DNA of 64,000 nt, taken from NCBI RefSeq assembly GCF_014646655.1, contig NZ_BMNR01000004.1:404674-468673 (forward strand). The letters are read 5' to 3'. Below, piece by piece: positions 1 to 8,455 of the stretch. This DNA is from Yeosuana aromativorans. GTDB taxonomy: Bacteria; Bacteroidota; Bacteroidia; Flavobacteriales; Flavobacteriaceae. The first letter of the stretch is position 1, and every line of letters begins with the position of its first letter. The notes beneath the pieces are model-generated. The model saw nothing but the letters and a program-made list of their open reading frames with translations, did no database searches and was not told the origin of the DNA. Both the position numbers and the translations under genes were made by a program.

Positions 1-421
1 CTGTATTGGTTGTATTATCTGTAACAAAGGCATTTGTTTTAGAGAAGTTATTATAAAGACTATCTGTTAATTTATTTAAAACCGTTAAATTTTTCTGTTG
101 ATTAGAATTTAATCCTACAAGATCTTCTAGTTTTAGAAACGCCCTATTAACTTTTTCCTTAGCATTTAAATAGGTATTGACATAAAATCTGTCTTTTGTT
201 ACAATATAATTTCTGTGGGCACTTTCCGCATCCCGTAAATAGGAAACGATGTGTTCTAATTCAAGATTGACATTATAGGTTTTAACAACTATTTCCTCAG
301 AATTGGTTAAGTTAGAAATATGCCTGTATGTAAAACCCCCTATTAAAAGAATAACAAACAAACTCAATAAAAGAACAACTCTTAAAAAGGATGTTGATTT
401 AAACAAATTGTTCCTTTTCAT
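1..421 (-). CDS. Sensor histidine kinase, N-terminal part (CHASE3-like sensor)
   Basis: This is an open minus-strand frame that begins at an ATG at 421 and runs off the window edge, leaving about 140 residues. It starts with a short basic tail and one hydrophobic membrane segment (about residues 12-28). A helical extracytoplasmic region follows, with YLRDAESAHRNYI near residue 62, which resembles CHASE3 sensor domains. The kinase core is not in the window, so kinase identity is inferred from the sensor and the neighbours. Its ATG shares one base with the stop codon of the receiver gene upstream (TAATG), which suggests translational coupling and a common signalling pathway. Confidence 0.75.
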   Translation of the reverse strand, partial: MKRNNLFKSTSFLRVVLLLSLFVILLIGGFTYRHISNLTNSEEIVVKTYNVNLELEHIVSYLRDAESAHRNYIVTKDRFYVNTYLNAKEKVNRAFLKLEDLVGLNSNQQKNLTVLNKLTDSLYNNFSKTNAFVTDNTTNT

Positions 422-867
422 TAGAGGCTCAATAAAAAGTTATCTTTATTTAAACCGTTGGTATGGTATTGCCAATTTATGGACACAACTTCTGAAAGCA
501 GTTTTTTAAGTTTTTTAAAGTCTCCTGGTTTTTTTATGTAGATATTAGCCCCCAGCACAAAGGTTTTTTCTATATCTTCTTCGGAAGCAGAGGTAGAATA
601 AATGGCAATGGCTATTTCAGACATTTTATGGCTGGCTTTAATTTCTTTTAAACATTCTATTCCTGTCTTTTTTGGCATATTTAAATCCAGAAAAAGCACA
701 TTGGGCATGCGTGACTGATCATCATTCAAATAATCCATAAGCTCTTCTCCATCTTTAAATGTGTTGACTTTTGTATTGATTTTTAATTCATCAAAGGCAT
801 CCGTAAAAAAAAGGATGTCGTCTTCATCATCATCAGCAAGGATTATATGGATGTAGTCGGTTTGCAT
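421..867 (-). CDS. Single-domain response regulator (Rcp1-like receiver)
   Basis: A 148-residue protein consisting of one receiver domain and no output domain. The acidic pocket (ADDDEDD, residues 11-17), the phospho-acceptor Asp61 in LFLDLNMP, a conserved Ser/Thr near residue 91 and a Lys near residue 112 are all visible. The DDDEDD start and the KKTG after the Asp are typical of Rcp1-like receivers that work with phytochrome-type or CHASE3-type kinases. The gene overlaps the downstream kinase gene by one base and follows an AraC-type gene by 15 bases, so the three probably form one signalling operon. It most likely relays phosphate or controls partners by protein contact. Confidence 0.85.
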   Translation of the reverse strand: MQTDYIHIILADDDEDDILFFTDAFDELKINTKVNTFKDGEELMDYLNDDQSRMPNVLFLDLNMPKKTGIECLKEIKASHKMSEIAIAIYSTSASEEDIEKTFVLGANIYIKKPGDFKKLKKLLSEVVSINWQYHTNGLNKDNFLLSL

Positions 868-882
868 AAACTATTTATATAA

Positions 883-1449
883 CTAGTTGGCTTTTTGTTG
901 GGCAATGTCTCTTCTTTTAAGGATAATCCGTTGAAAAGCAGAAGGCGTGATACCCGTTGTATTTTTAAACTGTGTGCTTAAATGTGCAACACTGGAATAA
1001 TTAAGTTTAAAGGCAATTTCGGTTAAATTTAATTCTGAATTTAAAAGTAGTTGTTTTGAGTATTCTATTTTTTGGATAATCATAAAGTTTTCTATTGACG
1101 AATACGTGATTTCTGAAAACAAATTGGAAAGATACCCGTAACTGTGACCCAGTTTTTCAGATAAATACACTGAACTTTTTACGTTCACAATGATGTCTTC
1201 ATTAAAAACCATGTCTATAATGGTGTCTTTAATTTTTTGGACCAAAATGCCTTTTTGGCTTTCCACTATCTCAATACCATAGTCGTTTAAAGAATCATTT
1301 AGTGCAAGGTATTCCTCTGGTTTTATTTTTTTTAAAAGCTCAACCTCACCAAAGCCTATAATTTTATATTCCAGGTTCAGCCCATTAAACTTAGACTCCA
1401 ATATTTTTTTACTGACAGTATTAAAATCAAATTTCAGGAATAGTTTCAT
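883..1449 (-). CDS. AraC-type transcriptional regulator
   Basis: A 188-residue protein when read from the ATG at 1449; an in-frame ATG two codons upstream at 1455 is possible. The C-terminal half (about residues 95-185) is an AraC/XylS double helix-turn-helix, with a second helix-turn-helix around NLTEIAFKLNYSSVAHLSTQF and the characteristic TGITPSAF segment. The N-terminal half has no recognised ligand-binding domain. It lies directly upstream of a single receiver protein and a CHASE3-type kinase on the same strand, so it may be the transcriptional output or a co-regulated partner of that relay. The target genes cannot be seen. Confidence 0.75.
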   Translation of the reverse strand: MKLFLKFDFNTVSKKILESKFNGLNLEYKIIGFGEVELLKKIKPEEYLALNDSLNDYGIEIVESQKGILVQKIKDTIIDMVFNEDIIVNVKSSVYLSEKLGHSYGYLSNLFSEITYSSIENFMIIQKIEYSKQLLLNSELNLTEIAFKLNYSSVAHLSTQFKNTTGITPSAFQRIILKRRDIAQQKAN

Positions 1450-1684
1450 GTACAATGGGGCTGCTTTTGTAAATAAGCTAACAAGTAAAGGTAGTGAAGG
1501 GTTTTGTATAAATGGTTCTTGAGTTGATATATTTTAAAATTAAAAAACTGCCTAAAGATGAATAACTAAACATAAACTTTTAACTAACCAACCAAAGTTT
1601 GTTATAAGCCTTGAAATTATCTAAGGCAGTATCCAAATTATTTAAAAAAATATGAAAGGAAAGTATTTAACTAAAATCTGAATT

Positions 1685-1891
1685 TTAAGATTTTCTACTA
1701 CCCAATAAACCAATAAGTAGCGCCAGCAAACCCAATCCAATAGTAATGTAAGAGTTATTGTTGCTATCTTTTGCTTTAACATCCAACGAACCAATACTTA
1801 ATATGGTTTCTGGTACAACTAAGGTGTAAATACCATAGCCTAATAAAGCCACACCTACAATTAGCAAAATTGATTTAATTGTCTTGTTCAT
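1685..1891 (-). CDS. Small two-helix membrane protein
   Basis: A 68-residue protein with two hydrophobic helices (about residues 7-26 and 48-64) separated by a polar loop. It ends in GSRKS, consistent with a cytoplasmic tail. It resembles small inner-membrane proteins of unknown function found in many bacteria, and no specific function can be assigned. It stands alone, with about 230 bases downstream and about 195 bases upstream to the divergent menG gene. Confidence 0.6.
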   Translation of the reverse strand: MNKTIKSILLIVGVALLGYGIYTLVVPETILSIGSLDVKAKDSNNNSYITIGLGLLALLIGLLGSRKS

Positions 1892-2063
1892 GTTTTCTAA
1901 ATTTAATAGTTAGCCATTAATATACAAAGAAAGAAAATCATTTTAGGGTAATTATTATACAATTCCCAATGATTGTTATAGGATTCTAATAAAACACAAA
2001 CATTAAACACAGTGAGAGGTCAAATAAAAGAAAAGACAATATACAGTGTTTAAAAAAAATATG

Positions 2064-2071
2064 TAGGTTTG
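2064..2071 (+). promoter_or_regulatory. Candidate -7 box of menG
   Basis: TAGGTTTG matches the Bacteroidota -7 consensus TANNTTTG and lies 16 bases before the TTG start codon of menG, which would give a very short leader. No convincing -33 element was identified. Confidence 0.35.
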
Positions 2072-2087
2072 TCAAAAAAATAGAAAT

Positions 2088-2816
2088 TTGTCAAAGATAA
2101 CACCTTATAAAAACAGCGATTTAGGCAAAAAAGAACAGGTTACCAAAATGTTCGATACCATTTCAGGAGACTATGACGGACTGAACCGAGTCATCTCCTT
2201 TGGAATAGATGTGAAATGGCGAAAAAAGGTAGTCAACCTTGTTGAAAAAACAAATCCTGAAACCATTTTGGATATTGCCACCGGCACAGGTGACTTGGCC
2301 ATTGCCTTGGCAAAAACAAATGCCAAAAAGATTGTTGGCTTTGACATTAGCCCTGGCATGCTAGAGGTTGGAAAACAAAAAGTTCTTAAAAAAAATCTTC
2401 AAAATACGGTTGATATGGTCTTGGGCGATTCTGAAGACATGCCTTTTGAAGATAACACCTTTGATGCCATTACCGTTGCTTTTGGGGTACGCAATTTTGA
2501 GACATTGGAAAAAGGGCTTTCAGAAATTTTAAGGGTTTTAAAACCCAATGGAATTTTTGTTATTTTAGAAACCTCAGTCCCAACTAAAACACCTTACAAA
2601 CAAGGCTATAAAGTGTACACAAAATATCTATTGCCGCTCATTGGAAAGCTATTTTCAAAAGACAGAAGTGCTTACAGGTATTTAAGTGAATCGGCCTCTG
2701 TTTTTCCTTATGGTGAAACCCTAAACAATATTTTACGTGAAATCGGGTTTATTAGTGTTAAAGATTTTCCGCAAACATTTGGAGTTGCCACAATCTACAC
2801 ATCAACTAAAAAATAA
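2088..2816 (+). CDS. menG: Demethylmenaquinone methyltransferase (MenG/UbiE)
   Basis: A 242-residue class I SAM-dependent methyltransferase that performs the last C-methylation of menaquinone synthesis. The SAM motif LDIATGTGDLAIAL (about residues 61-74) and the family signatures FDTISGDYDGLNR, VAFGVRNF and LPLIGKLFS are all present. The start is a TTG at 2088: the frame has a stop at 2064-2066, no ATG before Met21, and the encoded SKITPYKNSDLGKKEQV matches the usual N-terminus of flavobacterial homologues. The porT-like gene follows one base after the stop, an order that is common in flavobacteria. Confidence 0.95.
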   Translation: MSKITPYKNSDLGKKEQVTKMFDTISGDYDGLNRVISFGIDVKWRKKVVNLVEKTNPETILDIATGTGDLAIALAKTNAKKIVGFDISPGMLEVGKQKVLKKNLQNTVDMVLGDSEDMPFEDNTFDAITVAFGVRNFETLEKGLSEILRVLKPNGIFVILETSVPTKTPYKQGYKVYTKYLLPLIGKLFSKDRSAYRYLSESASVFPYGETLNNILREIGFISVKDFPQTFGVATIYTSTKK

Positions 2817-2817
2817 T

Positions 2818-3546
2818 ATGAGGCAGGCGTTTTTTTTACTATCCTTTTTAATAGTGTTCCAAACTAGCCAAGCGCAACTTTTTACCAAAGAAAAAGTAAC
2901 GTATGATGCCAATCAAGGCCGGGGTTCAACAGACCACAACTTATTGCGCTGGGGCTACTTTCTTGGTTTTGGTAATTACGATTTTAATTTTGATTACAAT
3001 CAAGACAAAAAGGACATTTTAGTAAAACGCAGTGTTGGTTTTAATGTGGGTTTAATTGGGAATTTACGCATCAATGACTATATTGATTTACGTTTTGAAC
3101 CCGGATTACATATAACATCACGCGAATTACATTACAGCCCCGATTATTTTGTTGGTGGCTCGTATAATGACAATGATTTAATCCGCGAAGTAAAATCGAC
3201 CTATGTGCACTTTCCGTTATTGGTTAAATTCTCCACTAAAAGAATCAATAATTTCAAACCCTTTGTTGTTGGTGGTTTTTCTACGGCCATAAACCTATCC
3301 AGCAATGAACATAATCCTGATGACAATAGCAACGGCCAATTTAGAACCAAAAGCCATCCATTGTTCTATGAACTTGGTTTTGGTATTGATTTCTATTTAT
3401 ATAACTTTAAATTCACGCCGACTATCCGTGGGGTTTTTGGAATGAATGATGAGCTTGTCAGGGATAAAAATCCCAACAGTCCTTGGACAAGCAATATCAA
3501 TAGCATGAAAACAAGAGCGGTGTTTATTAATTTTACCTTTCAGTAA
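2818..3546 (+). CDS. porT: PorT/SprT-type outer membrane beta-barrel protein
   Basis: A 242-residue protein with a cleavable signal peptide (MRQAFFLLSFLIVFQTSQAQ) and alternating beta-strand segments typical of a small outer membrane barrel. Its position directly after menG and before a TrmH-type methyltransferase gene matches the context of PorT/SprT, a component needed for type IX secretion. The true start is the ATG at 2818; the frame stays open upstream but there overlaps the end of menG. Several secreted proteins in this window carry type IX sorting tails, so a PorT homologue is expected. The assignment rests on context and overall pattern, because no single diagnostic motif can be cited. 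Confidence 0.8.
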   Translation: MRQAFFLLSFLIVFQTSQAQLFTKEKVTYDANQGRGSTDHNLLRWGYFLGFGNYDFNFDYNQDKKDILVKRSVGFNVGLIGNLRINDYIDLRFEPGLHITSRELHYSPDYFVGGSYNDNDLIREVKSTYVHFPLLVKFSTKRINNFKPFVVGGFSTAINLSSNEHNPDDNSNGQFRTKSHPLFYELGFGIDFYLYNFKFTPTIRGVFGMNDELVRDKNPNSPWTSNINSMKTRAVFINFTFQ

Positions 3547-3548
3547 AC

Positions 3549-4268
3549 TTAACGCCGCTTAAACTCACTCAATACAATGGCAGCAGCAGTAGCCACGTTC
3601 AAGCTTTCTGTTGTCTGTAAATCACCAAATCTGGGAATTGAAAGTTTTTCAGTTACAATACTTTCAATATTTTTAGAAATGCCATTGGCTTCATTTCCTA
3701 AAACAACAACTCCTGTTTCTGATAACTCCTTATTGAAGATATTGGTTCCGTCCATAAAAGTGCCATAAATAGGCTGTTTTACTTGTTTCAAAAAATCCTC
3801 CAAATCTAAATAGGTTACATTAACCCGTGTAATAGAGCCCATGGTAGCCTGAATCACTTTTGGATTGAAACAATCAACTGTTTCTTGGCTACAAACCAAA
3901 TCGTTCACACCAAACCAATCGCATAACCTGATAATGGTTCCTAAATTTCCCGGATCTCTCACATCATCTAGCGCTACAATTAATTTAGAGTGGTCAATAG
4001 GTTTTGGCCTTGGCACTTTAAAAATTGCCAAGGCTTTGTTAGGAGTCTTTAAAAAACTGATGCGCTTTAATTCGGCTTCAGAAATTAATGCTTCTTTTTT
4101 GGCATCAATATTGAACGGTTCTATGGCATACAGCGTGTCAAGCTTAAAGTCAGATTGCAAAAACTCATGAATGGTTTTAGTACCTTCAACCACAAAAAGA
4201 CCGTGTTGCAATCTGTATTTTTTTTGCTTTAAACTGGTAATTAATTTGATTTGATTTTTAGATAGCAT
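3549..4268 (-). CDS. TrmH/SpoU-family RNA 2'-O-methyltransferase
   Basis: A 239-residue SPOUT-class methyltransferase. An N-terminal substrate-binding domain (about residues 1-85, with QHGLFVVEGTKTI) precedes the knotted catalytic domain. The three SpoU motifs are clear: DPGNLGTIIR (motif 1), VVLGNEANGIS (motif 2) and SLNVATAAAIVLSE (motif 3). The likely role is ribose methylation of rRNA (RlmB-like) or tRNA; the exact nucleotide cannot be read from sequence. The gene converges on porT, with only two bases between the stop codons, and is divergent from tamL. Confidence 0.9.
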   Translation of the reverse strand: MLSKNQIKLITSLKQKKYRLQHGLFVVEGTKTIHEFLQSDFKLDTLYAIEPFNIDAKKEALISEAELKRISFLKTPNKALAIFKVPRPKPIDHSKLIVALDDVRDPGNLGTIIRLCDWFGVNDLVCSQETVDCFNPKVIQATMGSITRVNVTYLDLEDFLKQVKQPIYGTFMDGTNIFNKELSETGVVVLGNEANGISKNIESIVTEKLSIPRFGDLQTTESLNVATAAAIVLSEFKRR

Positions 4269-4552
4269 CTAAGCGGTGTTGCATAATATTTTTTACGTTA
4301 TAAAGAAAATGAAAAAATATTGTTTTGTTTCGTTCTGCGTTATTTATTTAAAAAATACGGAAAATATCCTTAAACAAATATTAATCAATATGAAATTTAT
4401 AAACATATCAGGTTATTTGTATCCTTTAAAAAAAATTAAAATAAACACTTGAAATAATGTATTTTTGAACAAAGAATTACAGGGCAAACACAATTTAATT
4501 CATATTTTAACTTTAAATAAAAATAGACCAAAAACAACAATCTTTACCTTAC

Positions 4553-7078
4553 TTGAAACTGACGCTTAACAACATATTAATTTTCACGCTGGCAACAGCT
4601 TTAATGTCTTCCTGTGATGCCGTAAAGCGTGTTCCAGAAGACAAATACCTGTTAACCAAAAACACGGTTTATGTTAACGACAAAAAAGACAAGAGCGAGA
4701 CTATAAACAATCTATTATACCAAAAGCCTAACAGTAGAATATTAAATTTTCCGCTACGGCTAAACATCTACAATTTGGCACGTCCCAATATTGATTCCAT
4801 AGTCAATGCCAATCTTGATAAAAACCCCCACAAAAGAGAGCATCTAGAATCATTTCTATCAAAAAAGCAATTGGATAAATATATAGACTCTCGCATAAGC
4901 TTTAATAACTGGCTAAAAAAAACTGGGGAAGCTCCCGTTATTGTTGATGAAGAACGAACCAAAAAATCCATAAAGCGTCTCAATGATTATTACATCAATA
5001 ATGGCTGGTTTGATGTAGAATCCAATTATTCTATAGACAAAAAAGACAACCAGAGAGCAACCATTGATTATCATGTAAAAACAGGTGTCCCTTTTATTAT
5101 AGATTCCATTTCAAAACAGTACAGACCAACCGTGGTTGATTCGCTGTACAGATTGGGTCAAAAAAATTCATTTATAAAACGAAACGAACAATACAAAACC
5201 GTTAATTTTCAATTAGAACGCGAGCGCATTACAAGTGACTTGCGCAATAAAGGCATCTATCATTTCAATCAAGATTATGTCGCGTTTGAAATTGACACGG
5301 TAAACACCAATAAAAAAGTAAATGTTGATGTTCAAATTCAAGACAGGGCCATCAGGACTCAAGACTCCATTAGAAGAGAACCCTTCAAGATTTACAACAT
5401 CAAGGATGTCAACATTTATACCAATGGCACTTTTGAAAAAAGAGATGTTACCAGAACGGATTCCATAAATTATGATGGCTACACCATTTATAGCATAGGA
5501 AAAATGAGATTTAGACCAAAAGCTTTGACCGATGCCATTTTTATAACTCCAAAAAAGATTTTTAGGGATATTGACAGAACCCGTTCTTATAGATATTTAA
5601 GTGAGCTGCGAACTTTTAAATACCCAGATATAAACTATATAGAAAACCCTGACTCAACCCTCACGACCAATATTTTTTTAACACCTCTCAAAAAATTCAG
5701 TTTAGGCTTCAGTACTGAAGTATCACAAAGCAACATTCAAACTATTGGTTTGTCCATCAACCCAAGTTTACTGATCAGGAATATTTTTAGGGGTGCTGAA
5801 ACACTGGAAATTTCGGGGTTTGGTTCAATTGGCGCTTCAAAAGACGCCTCCAATAAATCCAATAATCAATTTTTTGACATCAATGAAATTGGTGTTAATT
5901 TTAAATTAACCATTCCAAGGTTGTTTTCACCATTTAACACCGATAAGATTGTACCAAAGTACATGTCTCCCAGTACGCACATAAACTTGTCAACAACCAG
6001 TCAAACTAACATTGGTTTGGACAAGCAAACCTTTAGCGGAACGTTTAATTACAAATGGAGTCCTTCAAGAAATATTACTAACAGATTGGATTTATTCAAT
6101 GTTCAATATGTAAGGAACCTAAACGTGGGAAACTATTTTGGCGTGTACCAAAACTCTTTTAAAACTCTCAATGACATAGCGCTTTCATTAAATTACAATA
6201 ATGGAGAGGATTTAAAATATCCTGAACAGACGGATGCCTTTATTAGCGATGTTCTAAACAACAATACCTCACTAAACCCCAATGATGCAAACTATAAAAC
6301 TGTCTCTGGTATTGATGAGCGCAAACGCCGCTTAACTGAAAACAATTTAATTTTCTCCTCTAGTTTTGGTTTGGTTGAAGATACCAGACAAAATCTATAT
6401 GATGAAGACTTTTCCATATTCAGGGTTAAATTAGAGTTGGCGGGAAACCTACTTGCCAATACATCCAAACTTTTGGGATTGACAAAAGATGAAAGTAATC
6501 GCTACCAATTATTTAACGTGGCCTTTTCGCAATATGCCAAAACTGAAATTGATTTTATCAAACATTGGGATTTAGGCAAAAAAAATGTGTTGGCCGTAAG
6601 AAGTTATGCAGGTATTGCCATTCCGTATGGCAACTCAACCAGTATTCCGTTTTCAAAAAGTTTCTTTGCTGGTGGTGCTAATGACAATCGCGCTTGGACA
6701 GCTTATAGCTTGGGCCCAGGAAGTTCAAAGACATCCAATGAATTTAACGAAGCCAACTTTAAATTGGCTTTTAGTGTTGAACAGCGTTTCAATCTGTTTG
6801 AAGACTTAAACGGTGCCATTTTTGTTGATGCCGGTAATATTTGGAATGTGCTTGATGAAGTAAAAGACAAAAATGCAGTATTCTCTGGTTTTAACTCGCT
6901 TAAAGACATCGCTGTTGGCTCTGGTTTTGGTCTGCGTTATGACTTTAGTTTTTTTGTGTTCCGCTTTGATATCGGTTTTAAAACATATAATCCGTTTTAC
7001 CAAAATCAAAACCGTTGGTTTACTGATTATAATTTTGGAAACGCCGTTTACAATATCGGTATAAACTATCCTTTCTAA
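4553..7078 (+). CDS. tamL: TamL-like lipidated Omp85-family outer membrane protein
   Basis: An 841-residue BamA/TamA-type protein. A lipoprotein signal with lipobox ALMSSC puts the lipidated Cys at residue 21. POTRA-like repeats occupy roughly residues 25-340, and a C-terminal Omp85 barrel follows (from about residue 370), with FFAGGANDNRAW near residue 704 resembling the conserved lid-lock loop and a final aromatic residue (NYPF). The start is a TTG, since no ATG gives an intact lipoprotein signal. Bacteroidota TamL differs from proteobacterial TamA in being lipidated. A TamB partner gene is not adjacent; fbaA follows. Confidence 0.85.
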   Translation: MKLTLNNILIFTLATALMSSCDAVKRVPEDKYLLTKNTVYVNDKKDKSETINNLLYQKPNSRILNFPLRLNIYNLARPNIDSIVNANLDKNPHKREHLESFLSKKQLDKYIDSRISFNNWLKKTGEAPVIVDEERTKKSIKRLNDYYINNGWFDVESNYSIDKKDNQRATIDYHVKTGVPFIIDSISKQYRPTVVDSLYRLGQKNSFIKRNEQYKTVNFQLERERITSDLRNKGIYHFNQDYVAFEIDTVNTNKKVNVDVQIQDRAIRTQDSIRREPFKIYNIKDVNIYTNGTFEKRDVTRTDSINYDGYTIYSIGKMRFRPKALTDAIFITPKKIFRDIDRTRSYRYLSELRTFKYPDINYIENPDSTLTTNIFLTPLKKFSLGFSTEVSQSNIQTIGLSINPSLLIRNIFRGAETLEISGFGSIGASKDASNKSNNQFFDINEIGVNFKLTIPRLFSPFNTDKIVPKYMSPSTHINLSTTSQTNIGLDKQTFSGTFNYKWSPSRNITNRLDLFNVQYVRNLNVGNYFGVYQNSFKTLNDIALSLNYNNGEDLKYPEQTDAFISDVLNNNTSLNPNDANYKTVSGIDERKRRLTENNLIFSSSFGLVEDTRQNLYDEDFSIFRVKLELAGNLLANTSKLLGLTKDESNRYQLFNVAFSQYAKTEIDFIKHWDLGKKNVLAVRSYAGIAIPYGNSTSIPFSKSFFAGGANDNRAWTAYSLGPGSSKTSNEFNEANFKLAFSVEQRFNLFEDLNGAIFVDAGNIWNVLDEVKDKNAVFSGFNSLKDIAVGSGFGLRYDFSFFVFRFDIGFKTYNPFYQNQNRWFTDYNFGNAVYNIGINYPF

Positions 7079-7169
7079 ATAGCCGTTTATTCAATTAACA
7101 CTATAACGTTTTAGTACTATTTTCCATGTTTCAAACTCCAAAAACACAGCTATATAATTAAAATTTCAT

Positions 7170-7177
7170 TACTTTTG
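7170..7177 (+). promoter_or_regulatory. Candidate -7 box of fbaA
   Basis: TACTTTTG fits the Bacteroidota TANNTTTG -7 consensus and lies 33 bases upstream of the fbaA ATG. No clear -33 element was seen. Confidence 0.4.
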
Positions 7178-7210
7178 GAGTGTTAAAAAATATAAACTAA
7201 ATCAAATAAA

Positions 7211-8278
7211 ATGGGACACAACATAAAACCTGGAGTTGCAACAGGCAGAGAAGTTCAAGCTATTTTTAAACTAGCCAAAGAAAAAGGATTTGCTTTACCA
7301 GCAGTAAACGTTATTGGTTCTGATACCATTAATGGCGTATTGGAAACAGCAGCCGCTTTAAATGCGCCTGTAATCATTCAATTCTCTAATGGAGGCGCAC
7401 AGTTCAACGCTGGAAAAGGGTTAAATAATGATAACCAAAAAGCAGCCGTTGCAGGTGCTATTGCAGGTGCTAAACATGTGCATACACTATCTGAAGCGTA
7501 TGGTGTTCCCGTAATTTTACATACAGACCATTGTGCAAAAAAATTATTGCCATGGATTGACGGATTGCTTGATGCCAGCGAAAAGCATTTTGCTGAAACC
7601 GGAAAGCCACTGTACAGTTCACATATGATTGACCTGTCTGAAGAACCCATTGAAGAAAACATTGCACTTTGCAAAACATACCTAGAGCGTATGAGCAAAA
7701 TGGGCATGACCCTAGAAATAGAATTAGGTATTACCGGTGGTGAAGAGGATGGTGTAGACAACAGCGATGTTGATGATTCAAAACTATACACGCAACCAGA
7801 AGAAGTGGCTTATGCTTATGAAGAATTAAGCAAAGTAAGTGACCAATTCACTATTGCTGCCGCTTTTGGAAATGTTCATGGTGTTTACAAACCAGGTAAT
7901 GTTAAATTAACACCCAAGATCTTAAAAAACTCCCAAGACTATATTTCAAAAAAATACGGTGTTGGCCATAATCATATTGATTTCGTATTCCACGGCGGAT
8001 CTGGTTCTACTGTAGAAGAAATCCGTGAAGGCATCAGTTATGGTGTGGTAAAAATGAATATTGATACCGATATGCAATATGCCTTTATGAGCGGTATTCG
8101 TGACTACATGAAGAAAAACGAAGCTTATTTACAATCCCAAATAGGCAACCCAGAAGGAGACGACTCACCCAACAAAAAATATTATGATCCTCGCGTATGG
8201 TTGCGTGCTGGTGAGGTTACTTTTGTAGAGCGCTTAAAAAAGGCCTTTGAAGACCTTAATAATATCAATACCCTATAA
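7211..8278 (+). CDS. fbaA: Class II fructose-bisphosphate aldolase
   Basis: A 355-residue zinc-dependent aldolase that cleaves fructose 1,6-bisphosphate in glycolysis and forms it in gluconeogenesis. The length and sequence fit the FbaA (type A) subgroup. Zinc and active-site motifs are visible: HTDHCAKK (near residue 105), the acidic ELGITGGEEDGVD segment (near residue 175), AAFGNVHGVY (near residue 217) and FHGGSGS (near residue 260). It is monocistronic by spacing, preceded by a TACTTTTG box and followed by two strong hairpins before accD. Confidence 0.97.
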   Translation: MGHNIKPGVATGREVQAIFKLAKEKGFALPAVNVIGSDTINGVLETAAALNAPVIIQFSNGGAQFNAGKGLNNDNQKAAVAGAIAGAKHVHTLSEAYGVPVILHTDHCAKKLLPWIDGLLDASEKHFAETGKPLYSSHMIDLSEEPIEENIALCKTYLERMSKMGMTLEIELGITGGEEDGVDNSDVDDSKLYTQPEEVAYAYEELSKVSDQFTIAAAFGNVHGVYKPGNVKLTPKILKNSQDYISKKYGVGHNHIDFVFHGGSGSTVEEIREGISYGVVKMNIDTDMQYAFMSGIRDYMKKNEAYLQSQIGNPEGDDSPNKKYYDPRVWLRAGEVTFVERLKKAFEDLNNINTL

Positions 8279-8294
8279 TAATTTCCTTGGCGTT

Positions 8295-8328
8295 ACCACA
8301 AAATTAAAAAAAGGTTTAATTTTGTGGT
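8295..8328 (+). terminator. Hairpin downstream of fbaA (14-bp stem)
   Basis: Perfect 14-base arms, ACCACAAAATTAAA (8295-8308) and TTTAATTTTGTGGT (8315-8328), with a 6-base loop, start 17 bases after the fbaA stop codon. No U-tract follows, so this may be an RNA-stabilising 3' hairpin or a weak terminator. Confidence 0.5.
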
Positions 8329-8345
8329 CAGGCTTTACACTTTAT

Positions 8346-8384
8346 CTTTATAAATGGAGCTAACAACTAGCTCCATTTATAAAG
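8346..8384 (+). repeat. Second perfect hairpin between fbaA and accD (17-bp stem)
   Basis: The arms CTTTATAAATGGAGCTA (8346-8362) and TAGCTCCATTTATAAAG (8368-8384) pair perfectly around a 5-base loop. It ends 71 bases before the accD start and has no following T-run. It could be a structured accD leader, a transcript 3' end or an operator. Confidence 0.5.
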
Positions 8385-8455
8385 GATATCGTTACAATCC
8401 TTAACGCAAATCGATTGATAATAGCTACAGTCGATAATCTAAAATCTAGAATACT

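Noticed and set aside
7378..7791. A 137-codon minus-strand frame
   Set aside because: It is antisense to fbaA, whose family signatures are unambiguous.
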